NCBI RefSeq assembly: GCF_000702505.1
Contig: NZ_JNIM01000001.1
Coordinates: forward strand, 3,162,001 to 3,226,000
Direction: 5' to 3'
From: Thermogemmatispora carboxidivorans
GTDB lineage: Bacteria > Chloroflexota > Ktedonobacteria > Ktedonobacterales > Ktedonobacteraceae
Length of the DNA stretch: 64,000 nucleotides
Under the pieces are notes generated by a model that was not told the DNA's origin, searched no databases, and worked only from the letters and a program-made list of their open reading frames with translations. Position numbers and translations under genes: made by a program. Of the stretch, positions 44,136 through 53,100 are shown one piece after another; the stretch's first letter is position 1, and each line of letters opens with the position of its first letter.

Positions 44136-44366
44136 TTAGTCTTTCTTCTCGCCGCCACCGTCGGGCTGCTCGTCGCTGGCAGCGGGCGGTCGTTCGTACA
44201 GCCCTTCCAGGCCCTCGGATGGGGTGTCGAGGAAGAAGAGGCGCAGGCGCCCGGGCGGGGTGCCGAGGACTTCGTGGAAGATTCTGGTGGCTTCACGGGC
44301 AAAGGCCCGTTTCTGGTCGGCGCTGAGCGGCCTGTCGTCGGCGCGCAGTACTTCGAGCATGGGCAT
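44136..44366 (-). CDS. Small tautomerase-like protein (4-OT superfamily)
   Basis: The 76-residue product starts MPMLEVLRADDRPLSADQ, keeping the Pro right after Met that acts as catalytic base in the tautomerase superfamily. The middle, REATRIFHEVLGTPPGRLRLFF, fits the helix and second strand of the beta-alpha-beta fold. AAAGGAG lies 11 bases before the ATG at 44366. The Glu/Asp-rich end is not part of the fold. It is divergent from a second tautomerase-like gene 300 bases away. The substrate is unknown. Confidence 0.65.
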   Translation of the reverse strand: MPMLEVLRADDRPLSADQKRAFAREATRIFHEVLGTPPGRLRLFFLDTPSEGLEGLYERPPAASDEQPDGGGEKKD

Positions 44367-44665
44367 CGGCGTCCTGACTCCTTTCTGGTTTGGTCTGGCC
44401 TGATCTGGCGCTGCGTTGCTACCTGTTGGCCCCAACAGGCAAGGCGCTGGCGGGCCAGGGCTGGCGAGCGCGCACCGGCGCTCATCTGCGGCGCTGGCTG
44501 TATTGTATGCCGCCGGCCACGGTTCTGGCAAGCCAGGCAGAGAGCAGGCAGGACCAGGGAAACTGCGACGCGATGGCTGGCGTCTGTGCCAGACTGAGAG
44601 GAGAGGGGTGGACAGCAATCTGCTGCTATGCTATGGCCGAAGCGGAGAGTGAAAGGAGATGCGCG

Positions 44666-44866
44666 ATGCTTGTTCTCAAGGTGACTATTATGGAGGGCCG
44701 CAGCGCAGAGCAGAAGGAGCGTTTGATCCGGCTGCTCTCGGAGGCAGCAGGGCGCGAGTTGGGCTATCCGGTGGAGGAGGTGCGCGTCATTATTTATGAG
44801 GTACCAAAGCGCAATTGGGGGATCGGCGGTCGTTCGGTGGCCAGCCGCGAGGAGGGCGGCGGCTAG
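44666..44866 (+). CDS. 4-oxalocrotonate tautomerase-like protein lacking Pro1
   Basis: The 66 residues follow the 4-OT fold: LVLKVTIMEGRSAEQKERL, helix LIRLLSEAAGRELG, strand VRVIIYEVPKRNWGIGG. AAAGGAG seven bases upstream supports the ATG at 44666. The residue after Met is Leu, not the catalytic Pro, so either the protein is not a classical tautomerase or it serves another role. The helix and the NWGIGG end are otherwise well kept. Confidence 0.75.
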   Translation: MLVLKVTIMEGRSAEQKERLIRLLSEAAGRELGYPVEEVRVIIYEVPKRNWGIGGRSVASREEGGG

Positions 44867-44968
44867 GGCCGGCGCCGTGCCGATGCGGCGGCTCGTTATG
44901 TGCGGATGATGGGGACCAATTTGGGCCGCTCCCTTGCATCTCTGGGGGAGTGTGGCAGGCGTTTCTGT

Positions 44969-46033
44969 TCACCCTGAGAGCACCAGCTCCCCCAGCTCCC
45001 TCACTCGCTTCTCCCACGGCCACCTCTCTAGCGCCCTCTTCCAGTTGCTCACCAGCTCCTGCCTCCTCTTGCCGCTCCCCAGCCTCCTCGCCCCTTCCGC
45101 TCCCTCTACCGTGTAGCTCACGTACTCCTCTAGCTCCCCCCTCCCTATCGCCGCCTCCCCCCTCCTGTTCACAATCTCTAGCCGAATCCGCTCCGGCACC
45201 GCTATCCGCCCCCGCCAGCCTTCAATCTGCGCCAGCGCTCGCTCCGCCTCCATCGCATGCTCCTTCTCCTCCCCGTGCCGGCTCAGCTCTAAACGTACCC
45301 AGCCCTCTCGCAAGATCAGTCGCCACTCTCCCTCATCCGCCTGCAGATACACCGGCAGCTCCTCCTCACCAGGGCCAGGCCCACTACCCACCGCCTTCGC
45401 CCGACTCACCTGCTCCAGCGCCTCTCTCCTCTTCCCCTGCCGGGCATATGCCAGCGCCAGCCCCGTGTGCACGGTCCGATGCAGCACCGGGGGGACAGAG
45501 CTGAGCAAGCTACTCGCCTCCTCTAACACCCGCTGCATCTGCAGCGGCGCATTCAGGTGATAGTAATCCTGGCCAAGATAGGTCAGAGCTTTGACCAGTA
45601 AAGCGGATTTATCTGCTAATCGACTAAGTGCTGTACTTTCTCGGTCATGGCCCAGCTCTTGCAGAAACCCGAGGTTATGATAGGCAACAAGCCCAAGAAG
45701 GAAATGCCCCTGTGCCGCCAGATAGGCCGCTTCTCGCTGCACCCCCGACGGCTCATATGCCCACTTCCTCAGCAGCGGCAGATAGCTCCCTACCGTCCTC
45801 TCGACCGCCTCTAACTCCCCCTCATTGAGCAGATGCCAGCAGGCTGTGATACTCCCCGCCACCACCGGCAGCACCTCCTCTCTCACCCTCCCCTCCTTCA
45901 TCCCCTCCCACTCCCAGCCCCAACCTCCTCCTCCGCTCCTCAGCCCCAGCAGCACCTGCGGCATCCCCGCCAGCAGCAAGAGCGCTTGCCTCCTCGGCAG
46001 CCTCCTGCCTCCTTCTCCCTCTCCTTCCTTCAT
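44969..46033 (-). CDS. TPR protein, truncated paralogue of the BTAD regulator
   Basis: The 354 residues correspond to only the C-terminal half of the neighbouring 717-residue regulator: a hydrophobic start (RRQALLLLAGMPQVLLGL) and TPR-like helical repeats. The DNA-binding and BTAD parts are absent. The first about 90 and last about 60 residues are almost identical to the neighbour, while the middle (about residues 110-290) is diverged. The gene has its own ATG with GGAGAGGGAG upstream and an intact frame, so it is probably expressed, perhaps as a partner or competitor of the full-length regulator. Confidence 0.7.
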   Translation of the reverse strand: MKEGEGEGGRRLPRRQALLLLAGMPQVLLGLRSGGGGWGWEWEGMKEGRVREEVLPVVAGSITACWHLLNEGELEAVERTVGSYLPLLRKWAYEPSGVQREAAYLAAQGHFLLGLVAYHNLGFLQELGHDRESTALSRLADKSALLVKALTYLGQDYYHLNAPLQMQRVLEEASSLLSSVPPVLHRTVHTGLALAYARQGKRREALEQVSRAKAVGSGPGPGEEELPVYLQADEGEWRLILREGWVRLELSRHGEEKEHAMEAERALAQIEGWRGRIAVPERIRLEIVNRRGEAAIGRGELEEYVSYTVEGAEGARRLGSGKRRQELVSNWKRALERWPWEKRVRELGELVLSG

Positions 46034-46078
46034 CGCTCCCTCTCCTCTCTCTTCCCGCTCGCCTGCCTCTCTCTACCT

Positions 46079-48232
46079 CTACACCCCTAGCACCAGCTCC
46101 CCCAGCTCCCTCACTCGCTTCTCCCACGGCCACCTCTCTAGCGCCCTCTTCCAGTTGCTCACCAGCTCCTGCCTCCTCTTGCCGCTCCCCAGCCTCCTCG
46201 CCCCTTCCGCTCCCTCTACCGTGTAGCTCACGTACTCCTCCAGCTCCCCTCTCCCTATCGCCGCTTCCCCCCTCAGATTAAGAGCTTCCAACCTAATACG
46301 TCCTGGCACACTGACCACGCTCACCATCTCCTCAACGCCTGCTAGCCATCGTTCCGCTTCGAGGAGATGACTCTTCTGCTCTCCATATTCACCGAGACGT
46401 AGGTGAATATATCCCCCGTAGAGAGGTTCCCTGTAAGCGCCTTCGTCGAGCAACACACACACTGGTAAAGACTCGGTCCCTTCCCATCCCTGGAAGTGCT
46501 CTCGAGCCATCTCGAAAGCTTTCAAGGCTTCTCCAGCCATCCCCCGATCTGCATAGGCCCGTGCTAGGCTCATGAAAGCCCTCCCGCGTAAAGGAGCGGG
46601 CACAGTTTCGGCCAGACTACACGCCTCCTGAAAGCTCTCCAGCATCGACTCACTCTGGCCAAGCCAGTAGCAGGCCGTCCCTCGGTCGATCAGCGCTTTT
46701 ACAAGCAACACAGGCCCACTAGCAAGACGACTTAAACTGACTGCTTCTTCACAAAGGTACTTTCTTCGCTGGAACTGTAGCCGATGGTAGGCAATTAAGC
46801 CCTCTAGCAAGCACGCCTGCGCCGCCAGATAGGCCGCTTCTCGCTGCGCCCCCGACGGCTCATATGCCCACCTCCTCAGCAGCGGCAGATAGCTCCCTAC
46901 CGTCCTCTCGACCGCCTCTAACTCCCCCTCATTGAGCAGATGCCAGCAGGCTGTGATACTCCCCGCCACCACCGGCAGCACCTCCTCTCTCACCCTCCCC
47001 TCCTTCATCCCCTCCCACTCCCAGCCCCAACCTCCTCCTCCGCTCCCCAGCCCCAGCAGCACCTGCGGCATCCCCGCCAGCAGCAAGAGCGCTTGCCTCC
47101 TCGGCAGCCGCTGCCCCTGCGCAGCCCTTGTCTCTGCCTCGTGCTCCCTGCGCTCGCTCATCTTCAGCTCCTCCTGGATCTCTCTCTCCAGTTCCTGCAG
47201 GCTCCCTCGCCGCTCCCTCCCCCACACCAGCGGCCAGACCAGCACCCTCACCCCACACTCCCCCTCCTCCTGCTCCCTACCCAACGGCAGCAGCCTCCCC
47301 TGCAGCTCAGGCTCCCCCTGCGGAACCTCCTTCCTGCATCTCTCCTCTCGCCGCTCCTCCGTGCTCGCTCCCTTACTTCCCTCCCAGTATACCACAGCCT
47401 CCCCCTGCACCACCACCAAGGTCCTTCCCTCGCCCTGCTCCCTCAGCCTTCTCACCTGCTCCTTCCCCTCTGCCGTCAGCGGCACCCCCTCCTGCTCCAA
47501 CCTCTTCAGCCCCGCCTCTAATACTCTCTCCGCCCTCTCCCTCTCTCCCTGTCTCATCCACCAGCCATACACCTCTAACAGCGCCTCCTCCTTATACGGC
47601 TCCTCCTCATACAACTGCCGATACTGCTCCCCCGCCTCGCTCGCCATCCCCGCCCTCTCATAGAGCCTTCCCAGGGCCAGCCCTGCTCTCCAGCGCTCAC
47701 CCGCCACCCACTCCCGATACGCCACCGCCCACAGCGCCCCCTGCCCCTCCAACAGCCGACCCCGCCGAAACAGCCTCTCCGCCTCCTGCAAGCACGGCAA
47801 GGCCTCCAGGCTCTCCAGTCCCCTTCCCCTCGCCTCCCTCACCAGCCCCAGAGCCTCATCCACATCCGTCCAGATCCAGCCCTGATCAGCCAACTGATAC
47901 CCCTGGCCACACGTCTGCAACAACTCCCTTCGCCCCAACAGCTTCCGCACCTGCCCGGCCCCCGTCAACGGATAGCGCTCCATCGCCTCACTCGGCTCCT
48001 CCCTTGGCCACAAATCCGCCAGCAACTGCTGCCGCTCCACCCTGCGCCCATGCGCGCACAGCAAGCGCTGCAACAGCGGGCGTGCATAAAAATACGTTCG
48101 CCACACACTCCCCGGCAGCGCCCGCCACCCCCCATCGGCCTCCCTCAGCTCCACCTCAAACGGTCCCAACATCCAGACCCGCACCAGGGGCAGAGCATCA
48201 CCGGCCCTCACCAGAGGCTTGTTTCCGGCCAT
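46079..48232 (-). CDS. SARP/AfsR-like regulator with BTAD and TPR domains
   Basis: The 717-residue protein has an N-terminal winged-helix of the SARP type (about 15-110; VWMLGPFEVELREADGGWRA, RVERQQLLADLWPRE), a BTAD domain (about 120-275; VDEALGLVREARGRG, WVAGERWRAGLALGRLYER), a charged linker, and a C-terminal TPR half starting at RRQALLLLAGMPQVLLGL. Such proteins activate secondary-metabolite or adaptation genes. Its ATG lacks a strong ribosome site. A TATAAT promoter with a palindromic operator lies about 165 bases upstream. A truncated copy follows directly, so the locus arose by tandem duplication. Confidence 0.85.
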   Translation of the reverse strand: MAGNKPLVRAGDALPLVRVWMLGPFEVELREADGGWRALPGSVWRTYFYARPLLQRLLCAHGRRVERQQLLADLWPREEPSEAMERYPLTGAGQVRKLLGRRELLQTCGQGYQLADQGWIWTDVDEALGLVREARGRGLESLEALPCLQEAERLFRRGRLLEGQGALWAVAYREWVAGERWRAGLALGRLYERAGMASEAGEQYRQLYEEEPYKEEALLEVYGWWMRQGERERAERVLEAGLKRLEQEGVPLTAEGKEQVRRLREQGEGRTLVVVQGEAVVYWEGSKGASTEERREERCRKEVPQGEPELQGRLLPLGREQEEGECGVRVLVWPLVWGRERRGSLQELEREIQEELKMSERREHEAETRAAQGQRLPRRQALLLLAGMPQVLLGLGSGGGGWGWEWEGMKEGRVREEVLPVVAGSITACWHLLNEGELEAVERTVGSYLPLLRRWAYEPSGAQREAAYLAAQACLLEGLIAYHRLQFQRRKYLCEEAVSLSRLASGPVLLVKALIDRGTACYWLGQSESMLESFQEACSLAETVPAPLRGRAFMSLARAYADRGMAGEALKAFEMAREHFQGWEGTESLPVCVLLDEGAYREPLYGGYIHLRLGEYGEQKSHLLEAERWLAGVEEMVSVVSVPGRIRLEALNLRGEAAIGRGELEEYVSYTVEGAEGARRLGSGKRRQELVSNWKRALERWPWEKRVRELGELVLGV

Positions 48233-48397
48233 CGTCGTCTCACCGCCTTCTCATTCTCAACCGGCGCCCAGCCCATAGTCAGCGGCAGACCACTCAGCGC
48301 CTCCCAGGGCCAGGCCGCGGCAAGCATCACGCACCACATCGCGCGGCACCTTCGCCGCAGCATCCATAACGTGCCATATTCAACACCGTATGCTTTG

Positions 48398-48417
48398 ATT
48401 ATAGCAGATACATCTGC
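48398..48417 (-). promoter_or_regulatory. Promoter and palindromic operator of BTAD gene
   Basis: On the minus strand a perfect -10 box TATAAT (48403-48398) is directly preceded by the palindrome GCAGAT-GT-ATCTGC (48417-48404), which would fill the promoter spacer. A -35 is weak (TTTCTA). A factor bound here would control the BTAD regulator. Confidence 0.5.
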
Positions 48418-48822
48418 AAATAGAAAAGTAGTTTCCATCACCAGTCGTCCATATTACACAAGAACAAGAGAGAAGCGAGCGGGCGGCTTTAGTTAGACAA
48501 GAAGGAGCATCATCGTCTGCTACCGACGTCAGGAGTGCCACCTCTACTTTTGTTGCAAGCGCGCCCTGCTATAGCAATAAGCAGCGGTGTGGCGCTCGCC
48601 CGCAGGAGGCCCGCAGGCTCCTCGCCTCTCCCCGGGTGATTAGCTGCCTGGCGGGCGCCATCCGTACCTGAGCGACCGGGCGAGCGGGCGACCGACCCAG
48701 GCCCCAGTCGGCAGGCGCCCCATAGCGAGCGGACTGCTGGTCAAGCAGACAATCGGGCGGTCACGCGCTCAGCGCGACAGAGTACGCGATAGCAGAGAAA
48801 CAGCCTGGAAAGGAGCATCGCC
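48418..48822. other. Intergenic region before receiver gene
   Basis: No gene is seen. Loose repeats of GGCGAGCGG and GGCGACCG occur around 48670-48700. No clear promoter for the receiver gene was found. Confidence 0.3.
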
Positions 48823-49344
48823 ATGTCAGGAACAGTAGACATCATTGACGACTCAGCCATCTCTCGTCTCATCATTGCCCTGGCCCTGCGGCGAGCCGGC
48901 TTTCAAGTACGCTGCCACAGCGACAGCCTGGCCGCCCTGCAAGCCATCGCGCGCGCCGAAGAGCCGCCGGCGCTCCTCCTCATCGACCTCATGCTCCCCA
49001 AACTGAACGGCTATGAGCTGACCCTCCTCCTCCGCAAGCAGCCGCGGCTCTCGACCATCCCCATCGTCCTCATGAGCGCGCGCCACGGCCTGCGCGAGCG
49101 CCTGCGGGCCCGACTAGTGGGGGCCAGCGCCTTCCTGGCCAAGCCCTTCAACATTGGGCACCTGGTCGCCCTGGTGCGCCGCCTCACCGCCGCCAGCGCG
49201 CCGCCGGGCGGCTCGGTAGCTCCCCCTATACCCTCACCACCGCCACTCGTCCCGCCCCTGCTGCACGCCCCCTTTATCGTCGGCAGTCAGACCCTACCCA
49301 CTCCTGTCCCCGCCCCCAACGGTAGCCGCCGACCAGACAGCTAG
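48823..49344 (+). CDS. Single-domain response regulator with Pro-rich tail
   Basis: Residues 1-125 form a CheY-type receiver: acidic pair DD at 9-10, phospho-acceptor Asp55 in LLLIDLMLPKLNGY, Ser in IVLMSARH and Lys107 in FLAKPF. The last about 45 residues are a proline-rich, apparently unstructured tail with no output domain. AAAGGAG lies upstream of the ATG. A separate gene for a LuxR-type HTH protein follows 93 bases later, so the two might together do the job of a NarL-type regulator. No kinase is adjacent. Confidence 0.88.
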   Translation: MSGTVDIIDDSAISRLIIALALRRAGFQVRCHSDSLAALQAIARAEEPPALLLIDLMLPKLNGYELTLLLRKQPRLSTIPIVLMSARHGLRERLRARLVGASAFLAKPFNIGHLVALVRRLTAASAPPGGSVAPPIPSPPPLVPPLLHAPFIVGSQTLPTPVPAPNGSRRPDS

Positions 49345-49437
49345 CAGCCAGAGAGCCTTCGCCCAAACCGAACGCGCCCCAACAGGTCAACCCCTACCAG
49401 CGCAGAGGCTGAGAAGAAAAGGAGGTCATAGCAGAAC

Positions 49438-49719
49438 ATGAGCCAGCGCCAAGGCTATCATCGCAAATGGGGACCGCGCGAGCCAGGGCCTCCGCGGCCT
49501 CGCGAATGGGAGGTCCTGCTCCTGCTGCGCCAGGGACTGGAGGACGAAGAGATCGCCAGGCGCCTGGACATCACCGCCAGCACCGTACGCGGTCACATCT
49601 ATCGCCTGCGCGATCGGCTTGGGGCCAACACCCGGTCCGAGCTGCTGCGGCGCATCCCCTGGGAGCAATGCCCGCCCGAGCTACTGCCTCCCGAGGCCGG
49701 GGACCAGGGCCACCTCTAG
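49438..49719 (+). CDS. Stand-alone LuxR-type HTH protein
   Basis: The 93-residue protein is little more than a GerE/LuxR-type DNA-binding domain (about 20-75; PREWEVLLLLRQGLEDEEIARRL, then ITASTVRGHIYRLRDRLG). The usual signature and recognition helix are present. AAGGAGG lies 12 bases before the ATG. It follows a single-domain receiver gene, and together they look like a response regulator split into two genes. Confidence 0.82.
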   Translation: MSQRQGYHRKWGPREPGPPRPREWEVLLLLRQGLEDEEIARRLDITASTVRGHIYRLRDRLGANTRSELLRRIPWEQCPPELLPPEAGDQGHL

Positions 49720-50151
49720 TCAGAGCAGACAGACGCACGCAGAGGGGAGGGCGATCTCGCGCCCACCCCACCCGTTGCGCGTCGCGGCTCTCTCACCCTC
49801 GCCGCCTTATCTACCCGCTCACCAGGACCTGCCTCTCCACATGCACAAGTTGTCCCTGCACCAACCGCTTTTTTCACCGCCGCAAAGAATACTGCTCCCG
49901 ATGCTGTCAATGTACTGGCATAGCGGGCGTCTTTCTCCGACGCTCACCGCTGGGGCCTGACCGACATCTTCTGTCACAAAAAAAAGAGAGACCGCCAGCG
50001 TTTCACTAGAAAAAGGCGCGCTTGCAGTCCCTGCGCTCCGGGGGAATGAGCTGTGAGGGTCCAGCGACGCGCCCCAACTGGTCCAGCCAGCCAGCCAGCC
50101 AGCCATTCAGCAGAACCGTTGTCTTGACACCTGGGGAGGGCGCTTTCTCCT
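49720..50151. other. Intergenic region before the two-gene system
   Basis: No gene is seen in 432 bases. There is an A run (AAAAAAAA) near 49979-49986 and a tetranucleotide repeat at 50083-50104. TTGACA at 50124-50129 is too close to the start codon to be a -35 for the next gene. Confidence 0.35.
50083..50104 (+). repeat. Tetranucleotide repeat (CCAG)n
   Basis: Five and a half tandem copies of CCAG lie 48 to 69 bases upstream of the start of the 1109-residue gene at 50152. Confidence 0.75.
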
Positions 50152-53100
50152 ATGAGTACACTTCATCAAAGTGAGCGGCACCTGGCCGCTGTCAACTACA
50201 GCCGGCTCTTCGAAGCCATCGGCACCCAACTGAAGAGGGTACAACGAGAGCAACACCTGCTAAAAAAGATCCTGTGGATAGAGGAGAAGCGGCTCATCTT
50301 TAACCTGGGAGCCCTGGCCTATGCGATAGCCAAGGAGACCAAGCCGCTTCCCCAGACCATTGAGAGCGATTACAGCGCGGGCTACTCCAGCGTTTACTTC
50401 GCCGACGACAAGGCGCGGAGCAAGTTCAGCAGCGATCTGGAGCAACACATCTGGCAACCGCTATGCCAGATGTTCACGACTATCTGCCACCTCTCCAACC
50501 AGGAGCCTGCCAAATACGCTCACAGTCTCTTGCAGCCGCTCAGCAGCTTTGCGAACACGGGCGACTTCAACCTGGGAACAAGCAAGAAGAAGGGCAATTA
50601 TCTGCTCTATCCTCTCAGCGAGCCAACGTCAGTCAAGCGGCGCCGCCTGCACTTTCAGAAGCAGCCTGGCCTCACCCATGAGACGAAGCTGAAGGGTCAC
50701 AAACTGACCATCGACGTTCAGGGAATCAGAGATCTCAGAGCACACCTCATTCAGGGCATCAGCGCCCACCTTGAGGCCCTGCACGAGAGCCAGCAAGACG
50801 ATAATAAAGATAAAGAGGAACTGAAAGAGGCCCAGGCCATCCTGAACCAAGAAGAAGGGCCCGTCGCCGCCCAGATCAGCCGCCTCTGCGAGACCATCAC
50901 CGATGAGGTTCTGGCCCGCATCCAGCGCACCGCGCGCCTCCACTATCTCGATTACATCAGGCCGGGCCTCACCAACGACCCCAAGGCAGGCGAGCGGGAG
51001 CGCAGAGCCGCTGGCCTGCTTCAGACCCTGATCGAGCGCCTGCGCCAGCTTGAAGCCTACATCCAGCGCTATCCCGACAGCCACTACACCGTCTCCTACG
51101 GCCAGACCCAGCAGTCCATCAACCTGCGCGACCTCTTCTCACGGGCCGACGCCTTCGATCCGCTGCCCATCTTCGGCGAAGTTGTCGGGCAGCTTGGCGA
51201 AATCATCAACGAGCAGCAAGGACTCAAACGCTTCATCCACGGCCTGCGCCTCAAGCTCAACGGCAACGTCCATGTCCACGGCGGCGAAGGAGAGCCGTCC
51301 TTTGACTTCCATCTGGCCCTGCTCCAACCGGGCAAATCTGCCTTCGAAGAACGCCGGAAAGAAGCCGAAAGCAACGGCACTCTTGACGCCTTCTACACGC
51401 GCATCGTCCGCGTAGCCGTCCTCTACTTCTTCGCCTTCAAGCACTGGGAAGCCCCTGCCTACCAGCCGGAGAAGGACTTTGAACAACAGCTATTGCCCGT
51501 CCTGCGGGGCGGCACCCAAGAGGAGAAGGACGCAGCCCTCCAGCGACTGGCTGCTGAACTGGAGCCGAAGGGGTCCCAAGCTCAGGGGCGCAAGAGCACC
51601 TCAGCCCTGCTGCAAGAGCTGCGCAGCGTGCTGGTTGCCTCCCTCAAAAAAGCCGGCAACCACTCGCGCCCCTACCGCACCAACCTGGTGGTCTCCCTGA
51701 ACAGCGGCCTGCTCAATCGCGACCCCGAGCAGATTTTCATCCAGCACCACATTTTCGCTGACGAGACCCTCTTTGACGAGGCCCACCGGCGGGAGCTGCT
51801 CAAATACATCAGCATTGAGGAGGCCAGGATCAGCAGCGACGTCCTCTGTAAACTCGACGTCAGCCTCCAGATCGAACCGCTCTACTTCCTCCAGAGGACA
51901 GAGGCCCACGAGGAGACCAGCCGTGGCTACTCGATGAGCTACGACCTTGGGCAACTGCAGGCTCTGCCCGTCATCCTGGTCCCCACAGAGCAGGATCAGC
52001 AGAAAAAAGACCTCAATAGGAAACTCTTCCAGCAGTGCTTCGGCGGCCTGCGGCACATCGCTCTCGGCTACGGCTACCACTACCAGGGGCTGGCCACCCG
52101 TTCGGCGGAGGCCTTTGTCTACCGCATCACCTACATCCTACTGGCCTACCTCTTCATCAAGCTGGTCGTCAAGAGCGCCTTTTCTCAGCAGGAAAGGCAG
52201 GAAGACAAGCTCTTTCTTCCGCTCATCTGCATTCACACCAGGAAAGAAGAGGCCGGCCAGGAGCACTACAACGACGAAAGCATCCTGCACAGCATCACCA
52301 AAGTACTGGAGCACTTGCTCGGGGCCGACTACCTGACCAGTTCACAGGGCATGCACAAGCAGACCCTGAAAGCAGAAGGGAATGACCTCCATCGGCTCAA
52401 AAGTGCCCTCTGCTCGCTCTACTCGTCCCTGCCACACCGCTTCAAGCCTACAAGAGCGCCCGCCACAGCCACCAGCCCTGACCAGGCTCAGCAAGGGCGC
52501 CTCGACAAAGTGGCCATCCTGGTCGTCTCCAGCCGCAAATGCGACTACAGTACCCAGGCGCGCGATGACTACCTGGCCACCATCTACGGCGAAGTACTGG
52601 GCCTGGAGCGGAAAGGGAGCGACCTGGTGCTGCGTCGGCTCAGAACCTTCGCCGACAATCACCCCTCTGAGAGCATGCACACACGGCCCGACATCATCAT
52701 CGAACAGGCGCACTACTGCGCTCAGCAGGGCTACCGTCACCTGCTCTACGTGGCCCACGCCCCCTACAGCCGTACCCTGGGCCTCACCAAAGGCGGGGCC
52801 CACGAGCTGTTTTTCATGAGTCAGGAGATCATCCAGGCCATGCGCGAAGCCGCCAGCGACCTGCGTGTCTACCCCATCTTCTGCGACCTCTACTACGTCC
52901 TGGATCTTTCGCCCGGCACCGCCAAGCAAGATCAAGAGTCGCTCTATATTGACGAGCTGCGCGAGCTGGCCGACGTCGTCAACGACCCCAGCAAGCGCAC
53001 CGTCATGTTCCTCAACCTCTACACCGGCTACAAAGTGCCCGCTGGAGTCAGAGCAGGCGTGTCGCAGGAGCGCGTCTACAACGGCGTCATGGCTTACTCC

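Noticed and set aside
47128..48369. 413-codon plus-strand frame opposite the BTAD gene
   Set aside because: Pro/Ala/Ser-rich shadow with no domain; the minus strand encodes a recognisable SARP/BTAD protein.
48208..48441. 77-codon minus-strand frame upstream of the BTAD gene
   Set aside because: It covers the promoter and palindrome, overlaps the BTAD start and has no ribosome site.
50124..50129. TTGACA as -35 of the two-gene system
   Set aside because: It lies only 23 bases before the start codon, leaving no room for a -10 box, start point and ribosome site.
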